The notes under the pieces were generated by a model. The model was given only the letters and a program-made list of their open reading frames with translations. It was not told the DNA's origin and made no database searches. This document shows, in pieces, positions 36,101 to 47,650 of a stretch of DNA of 64,000 nt. Every line of letters begins with the position of its first letter. Within the stretch, counting starts at the first letter, position 1. This DNA comes from Fragilaria crotonensis (lineage: Eukaryota > Bacillariophyta > Fragilariophyceae > Fragilariales > Fragilariaceae): the NCBI GenBank assembly GCA_022925895.1, contig JAKSYS010000007.1, forward strand, positions 62,001 through 126,000. Direction: 5' to 3'. The translations under genes and the position numbers were made by a program.

Positions 36101-38497
36101 CAGTGAGTTCCCCTTCCTCAACATCCAAGAAGAAAAGATCCACGTAATCAATCCCATTCTTCTCGAACAATTCCGGCAGCAGCATGCACGGAACCTCCAC
36201 CAACGCAAGGGACTCGTCGATAAATCGTTTTTTATGAGCAGCACTCATATCCTTTGCAGCACCACCAACTGCACCATGGTGAGCGGGTTGAAAGGAGATG
36301 GATTTCCCACGACAAACGGCTCCGAAGACGTTGGTTGCGTTGGGTCGGTTGACAACCATCTTCGCATAGTTGTCAGCAGATGCTTCGATCAGAAGGGCTT
36401 TCCAATGAAGGGCGTATTCAAAGAACCAAGAGTTACTGAAGGTTATTCCGTCCAAGCCTCCAATCTCAACCACAACTCCACCGCACTTGGGGTCTTCAGC
36501 GTAGAATTTGTGGAAGATTCTAGTATCCTCCGAGTACTGAGAGTAGAAAGGGACGCTTAGGTTTGCAGTGCAGTTCGTCGTAACTGTAATTAGATCAATA
36601 TCAACTTCCTGGTCGGACTTGGCTTCTCCTGCAACAGGTTCCTGGTCAGACTTGGCTTCTCCAGTCGCAGGTTTATGCTCAGTCGTGGTATCGCTTATAA
36701 CTGTTGAATTATTCCGAACTTGCGATCCGAGATCTCTGGACACAAAGACTTCGCTCTGCGTACAGTGCGTGCACTCTCCAAGTAGGGAAAATGGGGTCAC
36801 GTAACCGTGACCAAACAAGAGTTGTCGAACCGCCTCATCCTTCTGTGGATTGTTGCCGTCCATCTCAATCACAAAGATGTCGACGGAACACTCCAGTCGA
36901 ACGTCTCAAGAACAGTGAGTTCCCTCCTCAACATCCAAGAAGAAAAGATCCACGTAATCAATCCCATTCTTCTCGAACAATTCCGGCAGCAGCATGCACG
37001 GAACCTCCACCAACGCAAGGGACTCGTCGATAAATCGTTTTTTATGAGCAGCACTCATATCCTTTGCAGCACCACCAACTGCACCATGGTGAGCGGGTTG
37101 AAAGGAGATGGATTTCCCACGACAAACGGCTCCGAAGACGTTGGTTGCGTTGGGTCGGTTGACAACCATCTTCGCATAGTTGTCAGCAGATGCTTCGATC
37201 AGAAGGGCTTTCCAATGAAGGGCGTATTCAAAGAACCAAGAGTTACTGAAGGTTATTCCGTCCAAGCCTCCAATCTCAACCACAACTCCACCGCACTTGG
37301 GGTCCTCAGCGTAGAATTTGTGGAAGATTCTAGTATCCTCCGAGTACTGAGAGTAGAAAGGGACGCTTAGGTTGGCAGTGCAGTTCGTCGTAACTGTAAT
37401 TAGATCAATATCAACCTCCAGAACGGTCTTGGCTTCTCCTGCCACAGCTTCCAGAACGGTCTTGGCTTCTCCTGCAACAGGTTCCTGGTCAGACTTGGCT
37501 TCTCCAGTCGCAGGTTTATGCTCAGTCGTGGTATCGCTTATAACTGTTGAATTATTTCCGAACTTGCGATCCGAGATCTCTCTGGACACAAAGACTTCGC
37601 TCTGCGTACAGTGCGTGCACTCTCCAAGTAGGGAAAATGGGGTCACGTAACCGTGACCAAACAAGAGTTGTCGAACCGCCTCATCCTTCTGTGGATTGTT
37701 GCCGTCCATCTCAATCACAAAGATGTCGACGGGAACACTCCAGTCGAACGCCTCAAGAACAGTGAGTTCCCTCCTCAACATCCAAGAAAAAGATCCACGT
37801 AATCAATCCCATTCTTCTCGAACAATTCCGGCAGCAGCATACACGGAACCTCCACCAACGCAAGGGACTCGTCGATAAATCGTTTTTTATGAGCAGCACT
37901 CATATCCTTTGCAGCACCACCAACTGCACCATGGTGAGCGGGTTGAAAGGAGATGGATTTCCCACGACAAACGGCTCCGAAGACGTTGGTTGCGTTGGGT
38001 CGGTTGACAACCATCTTCGCATAGTTGTCAGCAGATGCTTCGATCAGAAGGGCTTTCCAATGAAGGGCGTATTCAAAGAACCAAGAGTTACTGAAGGTTA
38101 TTCCGTCCAAGCCTCCAATCTCAACCACAACTCCACCGCACTTGGGGTCTTCAGCGTAGAATTTGTGGAAGATTCTAGTATCCTCCGAGTACTGAGAGTA
38201 GAAAGGGACGCTTAGGTTTGCAGTGCAGTTCGTCGTAACTGTAATTAGATCAATATCAACTTCCAGAACGGTCTTGGCTTCTCCTGCGACAACATTATGA
38301 CCGGTTATGTTATGATTGGGTGTCTTCGATGCTTTTGAGACAAATGATGAAGCACTCGTCATGGCAGATTTCAAGCTGTGCCAATTCTCGAAATGAAATC
38401 CAAGGGGTAATAGAAGAACAATTACCGTCAAAGTAAGTTTCATGCAAGGACGACTTGAAAGGGGGGCCGTAAAGACTTTTGGAGTATACTTCCTCAT
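33178..38497 (-). CDS. Five-unit FkbM methyltransferase array fused to RXYLT1-like glycosyltransferase
   Basis: Read on the minus strand from ATG 38497. A signal-anchor (residues about 20-34, LTLTVIVLLLPLGFHF) suggests a Golgi type II membrane protein. Five tandem units of about 272 residues follow, each an FkbM-type (Methyltransf_21) domain with VVEIGGLDGITFSNS (SAM-binding loop), YVDLFFLDVEEGELTVLETF and IFVIEMDGNN. A C-terminal region (about 33178-34170) includes RHRFILSPDGDRPDCFRTYE and GTVPITE, as in exostosin/RXYLT1-like glycosyltransferases. If one frame, the product would be about 1770 residues. The frame changes at about 37775, 36872-36906, 36714-36740 and 34918, mostly where one copy differs from the others in a short G or C run. 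In near-identical repeats, consensus error is a real possibility; a decaying gene or several separate genes are the alternatives. Role in glycan modification is inferred. Confidence 0.75.
34190..38250 (-). repeat. Tandem array of five units of about 816 bp
   Basis: A marker sequence (GATCAATATC) recurs at 34961, 35777, 36593, 37403 and 38248, giving spacings of 816, 816, 810 and 845 bp. Units are nearly identical over their length, so the array is young or homogenised by gene conversion. The extra length of the 845-bp interval is one additional 30-bp linker repeat. Confidence 0.95.
37412..37517 (-). repeat. 30-bp linker minisatellite encoding VAGEAK repeats
   Basis: Between FkbM units, 30-bp repeats encode ten-residue linkers such as PATGEAKSDQE, VAGEAKSDQE and VAGEAKTVLE. 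Their number differs between junctions: one at the first unit, about four here, two or three elsewhere. They are hydrophilic and probably flexible spacers. Confidence 0.8.
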
Positions 38498-39847
38498 GAC
38501 TGTGATAGATTAGCGTACTGTGTGGACTCTTGTTACCGTGCATGAAACCTGAGCGGCAACTAATCGGGTTTGTGAAATCAACGGATTGTGTCAATTTACG
38601 CGTATGGATTTGTTGGTAATACTGTCATACATCAGGGCTGTGGTTGCAGCCAAGGAAACGTTCCGCGAAACAGAACGCCTTGTGTATCCTGCGGAAAAAG
38701 GGTCCTTATGTTTAAAGGGATTCGTAGTACAGTGGTTCTACTGGATGATGCACTAACGGTACGAAACGAATGAGGTCGTCACGCGTACGAGTACTGACGT
38801 TCGATCCAAAGATCCCATGTCTCCCTGCTGTCAGACGTGAATGTAACAGGAGTTTCAAGTTTCAAGAATTCCTTCTCTCTAGATCATGTATCGTGCTCGA
38901 GTACCAGGTACTCCGTACAGGGTTGGTAGAATGTGTGCCACATCATATTGAAAATGTCTCAAAGACGAAACTATGTGATTCACGATCAGATCTCATGTCA
39001 AAACGTGACGCACCTAAGAGACTCTCATGTATGAATCATAAATCGAGAAATGATATATATAATCTGTTTGGCTATTAACTAATTGTGTCCTACCAATGTC
39101 AAGTTTACCGTCCTACACACGAGCGTGCTCTACAACATTGTGATTTCATTTTGTCATAGTTGGCAGACAATTGTTCGGACAAATTGTTTCCGAGCAAGGG
39201 TTACAGATAAAGGAATTGAGAAAGTTCTAGAAAATATAAAAAAACTTATTTTTTCTCATGACCGATTGAGAGAGTTTGTGATTATTAAGAAAATTTAAGA
39301 AGGAGCGATTTTATTACAAGTTTCATGTAGATTATTTAAGATTTTTAAAGCAACTCAAATCTTCCTAAAGTTTCGAGAAAACTTAAGAAAATTTAATAAA
39401 CTGCTAGAAAACATACAGGTAGGTATCTTGAGAATTCCTAATTATTGATGGATTCCATTCGAATGCATCGGAGTATCTCAAGTTATTCCAAAAGAATCAA
39501 AAATGAGGAACTCATTCAATGGGTTGTCATCCCAGTCGTTACCTTTGCATTTTTCCAAGCCTTCTTTCATTTCCTTGAGGCGAATTTGTTGTACGTACAT
39601 TTCTACTATTTCATATAGTATGTCAAATGCAAAATTCCGTTGGAAAATCACTTAACTTGTTTAACTGTTCTCACTTATCTTCATGTCGGTTGACATAAAC
39701 GTCGAAAAGAAGATATTCCGGAACCTCCCGGATTCTTCCCCCTTCGCCAGTTCGAGCTCTACGTATAAAGTTTACTATGTACTCGTAAGGTGTCTGTCAT
39801 GCACAGGAAGAAGTGATTAGATATATCCTACTCCTTTTAAATTTGGA

Positions 39848-39877
39848 GTGTGTGTGTGTGAGTGTGTGTGTGTGTGT
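39848..39877. repeat. (TG)n microsatellite
   Basis: Thirty bases of alternating GT with one interrupting A. Confidence 0.9.
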
Positions 39878-40279
39878 TACGGAGTATGACCACTCTGGGG
39901 TACTGTTGTACTGTTACGTGGATCACATGTACTACAGGTCTACAGTACATAAATCGACAGTAATTTATGTTGGAACGACAGTGTCCTACCTTACTGTAGT
40001 ACTGTACTGTACGTATTCAGAGTTACTGGACGGAATACTCATTGAATTCTTTGAAAACAGGTTGCTTCGCAAATGCTATATGAATACACTGTAAAACACC
40101 AGAATGTATCGTACATACTCCGATCAGTTGTGAGGAACCCACTAGTCTCATTCTATCTAGCTAGTATGTGCCCTACACGCAAAGTAATCAGTTTTTGTAG
40201 ATTAATATGTAGCTAGTTTTTAAGGGGTAATAAAATTGTAGACTATAAAAAGTTATGAGACTAGTCAACAACAAGTTGA

Positions 40280-40350
40280 GATCAGTCCCATCCCTGGTGG
40301 GATTGAACTGATCCTCTTGGATTACCTAGGAGACTCAGTGAGTCTCCAGG
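40280..40350. repeat. Two adjacent palindromes
   Basis: GATCAGT (40280-40286) pairs with ACTGATC (40307-40313), enclosing an inner TCCCA/TGGGA stem. Then GGAGACTCA, one base, TGAGTCTCC (40329-40347) is a perfect palindrome, extended outwards by CCTA/AGG. The minus strand has weak tRNA-like features (a GTTCAATCCC block), but no acceptable cloverleaf. Confidence 0.7.
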
Positions 40351-40619
40351 ACTTGTCAACCAGTTCTCATTTCTACTGGTTACTCACCTAATGTGTACGG
40401 TTGTACTGTTGTACAGGATCAGTGCTCTACTGTTGCACTGTACTATTGTATTACTAGCCTACCAGTATATCCAAGTACTATACATGGCCATAGTATTGTA
40501 GTACTGATACTAGTAATTGTAGTATACTGTATTGCTCTACACTAAGGGTACATTCGGTGTAGTACTACACTTGCTTCCCTAATTGGGCAGTACGTGTTCT
40601 TTATACTTTATATGGCATC

Positions 40620-42360
40620 AGTCGATGTATATTGACACGTTCATTTACAACACCACGTTGTGCATACTGTACCATTCGTATAGGTTTCAGTAATCTGATA
40701 AGGTCTCGTACGTGGGGCGGACAGTTGGAGAGTAGTCCTGGTGGTCTTTCCAATAGGACTTTTTTCAGGGATGGCAAAAACCACTTTCAATTACAAAGTG
40801 GTTTTTGGTCTGACCAAAAACCACCAAAAACCACTCCGTGTTAAAACCCCTAATAAAATTTTTCACGTAGATTTTGTACCATCGTACACGTAGATACGCT
40901 ACTGTATCGATCCTCGTAAAACGGAGTACTGGAATACTACTAGTAGGTCTACCAGTAGTAACTATACATACAATAAAGAATGTACTCCGTACTAGAGTAG
41001 GAACCGAAATTAGAGGATTGGCAATCACCATCACTTTCAATGTAGTTGTAGTCATCTTCATCAACAAAACAAGTAAGCTGAGCTACACCCCATCACTTGG
41101 CATCTTGTTTCATGAACTGAACCAAAACCTGTATACAAGACCTATTAAGGTGATCGAATGAGCGATTTGCAATTTAAGAGTTTAGACCCAGAAGTTGTGC
41201 TGGGATGGTGTGTTGGTGGTGGGTACAAGACGGTGCAGGCCTCACTAAAGGTACGAGGTCTGCTATTTATTTAGCAAAAACCACTTTTTAGCTCGAAAAG
41301 GAAAAACCACCAGAAATATTTGCTAAAGTGGTTTTTGGGTTTAAACCTGGTTTAAACCCAAAAACTACTTTTAGCAAAAACCACTCGGTGCCGTCCCTGA
41401 CTTTTTCACCAACACGGTACTCGTGTTCTATGCATTTCGCATTTTCCTTTTTATTGTTGGCATCAATGATATCTTGCTTACATTGTTGTATCCTAGCCCA
41501 ATCCGTCTTTAATTGGATAGGTAACAACATATCATGTCCGAAGACTAACTGTCCAGGTGTAGCATCTAATGTAGTATGTACTGTACTATGTATTGCCCAT
41601 GCAGCTGCACTAAGGAACGGTCCCCAAGGGTCATTTGTATTGAGTTCTTTATGTTTGAGCTCAAATGTCCGACATGCATTGCCAAGTACTTGATGTACTT
41701 GTTCTACAATACTGTTTGATTGCAGATTGTAACTAGATGACGGTTTTTCTTTCATTCCATAATTGTCGCACATTTGTTTGAACTGTGCATTGAATTCGGA
41801 ACCGTTATCATACCCTATGTATTGGGGTTGTGGGTATCTTGTCAACCACGTATCATTAACAAATGCTTCCATGACAGTATGTGCATTTTTATCTGGTATT
41901 GCGATGACTTCAAACCATCCTGTTACAGGATCAATCATAGTTAACGCACGGAGTGTATGTGTAGACTTTGGAGTGCGTACAACGTAGGGTCCAATCAAAT
42001 CTACGTTGACACAAGACCAGGGAAGTTCTTTGGCTTCCTTAGGTGGTAAGTGTCCATACTTTTTCCGTTGTTTCTTAAACAACTGACAGGTACGACATGT
42101 CTTACAGAATGTCTCAACGGGACTACGTAAGTTTGGCCACGCCGTGCATGTTTGACAAATTATTGCTTCAGTTCGTGATTTGCCTGGGTGTGCTAGATAC
42201 TCATGATACCAGGCTACTATGAGTTGTTGACCTTGAACAGGAATATATATTCTCCCTTGGTATGTAATGACTTCAACTCCTTCAATCGTTTTGGTACTGA
42301 AATTCTGACTCTTAGCAAGCCTTCGTGCGTCTTTGTTTAAGTTTGTTATCTAACCGCTGA
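40620..42360 (-). mobile_element. Ty3/gypsy integrase remnant, split by a MITE
   Basis: A fossil fragment on the minus strand. Recognisable parts are the zinc-binding N-terminal region and catalytic core of a Ty3/gypsy integrase (about 41400-42360), and the C-terminal end of the same protein (about 40620-40763). The two parts are separated by the MITE at 40764-41399. No LTRs, protease or reverse transcriptase were seen, so it is truncated on both sides, with a few breaks in addition. Confidence 0.8.
40764..41399. mobile_element. hAT-type MITE inserted in the gypsy remnant, 636 bp
   Basis: Termini CAGGGATGGCA (from 40764) and the complement of CAGGGACGGCA (ending 41399) are inverted repeats with one mismatch in the first 11 bp. 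Flanks ACTTTTTT (40756-40763) and ACTTTTTC (41400-41407) agree at seven of eight bases, consistent with an 8-bp hAT target duplication. Sub-terminal blocks repeat AAAAACCACT and its complement AGTGGTTTTT many times. The interior has no transposase. Confidence 0.8.
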
Positions 42361-43429
42361 TATTTGGCAATTCATCACAAGGTGGGTTTTGTGAGTTGAT
42401 TTACTTTTAGTCATTAATCACGGTTTAAGTTTACTTATGTTGTTACATTTAGAATTAAATACTAGTTAATTCTTATACATAATTGTTTTTAACTCACACG
42501 TTAATACCAACATATGTTTTTCATCAAATTTTATCAGTGCATTCTCGAATTATAACCAATCTATATGGTTTGATGTCAACAAAAAAATAGAATCTACAAA
42601 TATATTTCTGATTGAATCAACAAAGTTATGGTTATAACAAATTGATTTTCACCGTTGCAACCATTTTTTCGAAAATTTGACTTTGTGTTTTCAAAATTCA
42701 CTGGTATGAGGCATACTTGCCAGATTAGGTTTCCCGAGTCACAGTGAATGACGTTGTCAAAAAATTTTACCGTATTTCTGGCATTTAATGGCTGTTGTTC
42801 AACAGGTCCAGTGATCTTTTGAGTTCATTTTTGAATCTTTGACAATTCTGTGCATTGCTTCTCTCCTTTCACAGATTCACATGCCGAAACATCAGGGAAG
42901 GCAAATTCGTGGTTTCAAAATATTTCTTTGGGATACTACCAACTACATAAGTTTTGGTTATTCAAAAAATATATTTTCATTGTAATTATTTTTTTGATAA
43001 GGTGCCCATTTAGACATTGATTTTTGTTATTAATTTATACTACAGGTATTTCTAAGATGCCCTTTCAAATCAAATATTTATGAGTAAAGTTCTGTTGAAT
43101 GTACTTATTTTTATCATTATTGTAGTGTGTTGTAAGGAGTTATTTGTTTGACTTCATCACTCATGATCATGATGCTCTCTGTTGTTGTGCGTATTCAGTA
43201 ATTCAGATGACATGCTCATTTCTACTAAACTTGTCCTTGTGGTAATTTTTGCGCGCCATTTTTTTGGAGGTTTGATGATTTGTACAATGTACCCTACCGT
43301 GTACCAAATATCCATGGTATAGTAGTGGTATTTGTTGCTCATTACTTTGTTTCCACTTTTGATCACTTTCTGTTGAATTTTGTGCGTCAGAGGTCCACTT
43401 TAATCATTACGCAAAGATTGTGTGATCCT
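42361..43429. other. AT-rich intergenic sequence, no gene seen
   Basis: About 1.1 kb, AT-rich, with stops in all frames. It may include the 5' end of the transposon whose coding remnant starts at 43430; no inverted repeat was identified. Confidence 0.45.
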
Positions 43430-44400
43430 ATGTTCCATTGCTTCAACATAAACTGTTACCAGCGATTCAGAACCGAACGCGGTCTGCGTTCGCATCTGTG
43501 GCGTAGTTCTCTTTGTCAGGAGTACATGTCAAGAGCGTGGATTGATGTCAGTGTGGAAACAGTATCAACGTCGCGTCTTGTTGGGTATGGAGTTGAATCG
43601 ACGCGCCTCGATTTTGATATGAACACCAACGTTCCATTGTACGCGCCATAAGAAGACTTGCAGTGCAATGTAACAAATGGCGTTAATGATCTGACAAACA
43701 AGGACTATCAAGTAGAAGAATTCGACCATGGACTGACCAATATTGATGAGGACGTGCCCAACACCGATTCGTATCATGAATTGCAAGTGCCAAGAGATTC
43801 TGACAATGCTTTGATTCAAAATGTTTCTCCATCTGCTTTTGAAGCTTTCATGGAACGAATGAAAGCCAGGGATCACCAAACAATGAAGATTTTGCAGCAC
43901 GATGTAGAACATCGCAGTATTGTCAATCTTCTCAAGATTTTGGAGGACAGCCAATGTCCCGACTACATGTTGCAGTCAATCCTTGAATGGGCATACAATG
44001 CCAAGGTGGATGGTTTTGACTTCAACCCCAAGGCCACGACGAGGAAAGCAAACATTGCCTGGATGTATCAGGCTTTGGAAAAGTCACACCAGCTGTTGCT
44101 CCAGGTGGTGTCCACAGTACTTGAGGATCATGACGATGTTGCCAATACTGTGTGCTTTGATTTCACCGTCGCTCTGTTGTCATTGCTTCAAAATGACGCC
44201 TTGATGTCACCTGAGAATCTTGTGATCAATCCTGACAATCCAACTTCGATGTTCAGACCCGCCGACAACAAAGTTGGGGAGGCACACACTGCCCAACGTT
44301 ACCGCGACCTTTTATGATGAGTTAATCACACGCAAGGATCAACTCTTGGTTCCGATCATTCTTTATCTCAATGGTACAGCAATCGACAGCAAGGGTCACC
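43430..44400 (+). pseudogene. Zinc-finger transposase N-terminal remnant (Plavaka/CACTA-like?)
   Basis: From ATG 43430 the frame encodes a C2H2-like finger (CFNINCYQRFRTERGLRSHLW), then an acidic linker, then a helical block (HRSIVNLLKILEDSQCPDYMLQSILEWAY). In another frame near 44320-44400 it reads ELITRKDQLLVPIILYLNGTAIDSKGH. This order recalls fungal and algal Plavaka-type (CACTA-related) transposases, where a finger precedes a block ending in a D-containing strand. The assignment is by resemblance only. A single in-frame TAA at 43649-43651 and a frame change near 44317 break it. A copia fragment adjoins its 3' end, so the rest is missing. Confidence 0.5.
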
Positions 44401-45955
44401 AAGCAGGGGATTCAAGAATTTGACGGACGGATAGCGGAATTACTTTATAAACGACAATCACGTCATTCGGGAAGGTAACGAAAAACAATTACAGGACTGG
44501 GAAGATTGCACAGATCAGGATAACGACGGTGATTTCGCACAAGCGTTTGGTGGAGTTATATCGGACACGAAGATATCTGAAGCGGACGAAGGTTTCACAC
44601 CCGATACCTTCGATGATCCAAACTTGAATAAAGAAATAGCGTTAGCGAGCGGTGCGAACGAGGCGCAATTCGTTAGAGTGACCAAACGACTTCGTGATGC
44701 CAAAGGGCGTCCGATTGGGACCGCAAACGATAATCCATTGTTGGACACGTGAGAATACGCGGTCGAGTTTCGTGATGGTCACTCGGAATCTGTGTCTGCG
44801 AATCTTACTGCGCAAAACCTATACTCACAACTTGAAGACAAAGGTAAGCGTCACATCTTGCTTGCAGACATTGTTGATCACAGGCTGGACGAGCGAGCGG
44901 TCGACAAACGGGATGCGTTTGTCACTATGAGAAATGGCGTGAGACGGCGACGTGAAACGACGCAGGGTTAGCGGCTACTGTGCGAATGGAAAGATGGGAG
45001 CTCCTACTGGGTTGCAGTTAAGGATGCCTGTCAATCATATCCGGCATTAGTTGCTGAATATGCGATCGCGATTGCGAATCGAGGATGAACCACCAGCTTT
45101 CGCGTGGTGGGTTCATGACGTTATCAAGAAGCGAGATAGAATCATTGCGAAGGTGAAGTCCAAGCATTGGCAGCAAACGCATAAATATGGTATAAGAATT
45201 CCTAAAACGGTACAGGAAGCGTTGGCGATTGATAAGGAAAATGGTAACATGCTGTGGTGGGACGCAATATGTAAGGAGATGCGAAATGTTCGACCTGCGT
45301 TTGAGAAATGGGAGAAGAGAGAGGGCAAACTTCCACCTGCGTATCAGAAAATCAAGTGCCATTTCATATTTATCATTTAACATCAAGATGGGCGAGAATT
45401 TCCGGAGGAAAGCGCAACTAGTAGTGCTGGCAAATGGGAACAAAACAGAAGCACCTGCGTCACTGACTTATTCATTGGTGATTTCGAGAGACTCGGTAAG
45501 AATTGCTTTGCTGCTAGCATTGTTCAATGAACTTGAGGTGCTGGCTTGTGATATACAAATGCGTATTTAACGGCAGATTGTCGTGAGAAAATTTATATCA
45601 TTGCCGGACCAGAATTTGGCTCCGAAGAAGGTAGTATCATGATCATTCGAAAGGCCTTGTATGGTTTGAAGTCCAGCGGGGCAGCGTTCCGGGCCCATCA
45701 TGCGGAGACGTTGTATGACTTGAGTTATTTGCCGTCGAAAGCAGATCCGGACGTATGGATTCGATCAGCGGTTAAGGAAAATGGATTTGAGTACTATGAA
45801 ATGACGTTGGTTTACGTCGACGATATTATGTGTATCTCTCACGATCCAAAGGCGACCATGATGGGAATCCAAGCGACATTCAAAACTGAAGGATGACAAG
45901 ATTGAGAAACCTGAGAATTACTTGGGAGCGCAGATCAGGCAGAAGGCAAACAAGA
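44385..45955 (+). mobile_element. Ty1/copia pol fragment, second copy
   Basis: A fossil fragment homologous to about 30200-31720 of the larger copia element, covering the end of the integrase region and most of the reverse transcriptase. Neither LTR is present. It is broken at several places and truncated at both ends. Its left end abuts the zinc-finger transposase remnant directly. Confidence 0.85.
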
Positions 45956-46154
45956 CTGCAAACCGAATCGTTTCTCCTCACTGCAACGTCATATAGCAAA
46001 GTTGTAATTCACCATTCTACCGGTACTCCAGTTCTCCAATACTGTTGCCTTGACCATAGAACTAGCATATTTTGTTGGTTATTTTTGTTGCTGACCACTG
46101 TTACCCACCTCAATCGTTGTTCTAACACCGCCGAAGAACCGCTTGTTGAATTAT

Positions 46155-47650
46155 TCAAATGAATTGTGAAATAAGTGGAGCCCATGCCGCTGGAGATGCA
46201 TGCATCCTGTGCAAGCAATGTCCCTTGAGGCATCTCGAGCAGCAGCTGCAGCATGCCTGTAAATCTTCAACGCACTGCACTAGTGGAATCAAGTTGGTTT
46301 TGCAACCTTGAAATGATGCTGCTTGTTGGCATGGATCCAATTGACAATTTACGTAACAACACTAATGTGAAGGAGCAACTCCAAGATCTTGGTTTTCATT
46401 CGAAAAGAAAAGAAGTCTACCCCCTTCGCATTGTTCTCCTAGAGAGTCTAATCGGGGTTAATATTCCAGCATAAGTAAAAAACCGTGTTCAATGAAATCC
46501 CCAATGTGTACGTGATCACGGTGATAATCTTCTGTACCGGCAGCCAGTTTACTGCAGTTAGTTAACTGCACAAATTGGTGCGTAGTGACTTGTGCAGGAA
46601 AAGATTGGTGTTCGCAACATTCTGTTGTAGTTGATCTTGTTAAAAAAACTCCACAACAAACACTCAAATCTGTCTCAACTAAACAAGGCAACGTCAAGAA
46701 GGCATCTCTGCCCGTTTGTTTCACTAAGCTCATTCCAAATGACCTTTGGCACCGAGAAGAAGTCGGAATTGAATGTTCTTTGAATTGGTTATGGATCACA
46801 TCCTTAAATCAACCTTGTTGCCATGTGAAGATGGATCTCCAAATCTGCCCCAGCTTGAGGATATCATTCAGTGTATTGCTAGAGTTATGAACAAGAAGAA
46901 GACAAATACCATGAAAGTCAGTGTGGTAGCTACTCAGGAAACTCACAACACCACTGCATTCTGTCAGAGAGAACAACACCAGCTGGTTGTCAACTTCCAA
47001 CATGATTGAGGGGTTCTTTGAGATTCAGAGCGAACTCAGTGCTCTTGATGATCTCATTCTCATGATCCCCTCACTCTTTGAAATTGCCCTAAAGCATTCA
47101 GTTAGGTTACTATGTTTCACTGCAGGAGGAATGCATCACACTTGTGACTGTGCGAGAGATGTTTAACACAGTTTTGGAAGACTATGTGGAATTGAGTGGT
47201 GGTCACCTTGGTGCTGATTTATCACTTGCTTGTCGTTGATAAGGCCTTGGAGAAGGCTGTTGTCCAGCTTGCGAAAGGGTAAGTACCAACCGACAATCAA
47301 CAAGTTCGAGGCCAAGGTCTGCTGCGACCACCACAACTAAATGGCGGCATTGTTACAGCTGGCGCATTTAAGATTGATACGGAAGATAAACAATGATGGC
47401 ATTGTCAGTCAGATTATGAGCCTTGATGTTTTATCTGGCACGTCTGGGAGTTGTGAGAGATTGTTCACAGCGTCAAAGCATGTGCTCACTGATGCAAGAA
47501 AGTCCACTGCACCAGCGGCATGTGAAGCACTGCTCCTACTGGAGGTCAATTGCTCAGAGTAGAATGGGCAGACAATGGCCAGGGCAACAGTTTGACTGGA
47601 ACAATGTTCACCACTTTGATTGCTGGTACTCCTACTACAACCACTGGTAA
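46155..47650 (+). pseudogene. Degenerate hAT-like transposase remnant
   Basis: Scattered short frames. The only clear landmark is at 47341-47562, where SGTSGSCERLFTASKHVLTDARK followed by CEALLLLEVN matches the C-terminal dimerisation region of hAT transposases (S..CERLFS..., then a leucine-rich end). Upstream pieces are in different frames with many stops. No terminal repeats were recognised. Whether it ever mobilised the two hAT-type MITEs here is unknown. Confidence 0.45.

Larger units (their letters stand above)
38498..40619. other. 2.1 kb intergenic, AT-rich, no gene seen
   Basis: No coding region with recognisable content. About 39200-39420 is very AT-rich with repeated GAAAATTTAAGAA-like blocks. 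A TG microsatellite lies at 39848-39877, and hairpin-forming sequences at 40280-40350. From 40380 to 40560 the sequence is dense in GTAC and TACTG motifs. Confidence 0.5.

Noticed and set aside
34363-37370. Repeated plus-strand open frames of 188-270 residues across the FkbM array
   Set aside because: They are antisense shadows of the methyltransferase units; they recur only because the array repeats, and the minus-strand frames carry the recognisable domain.
40290-40380. Functional tRNA gene on the minus strand
   Set aside because: The acceptor and T stems have mismatches and no valid anticodon arm could be drawn.
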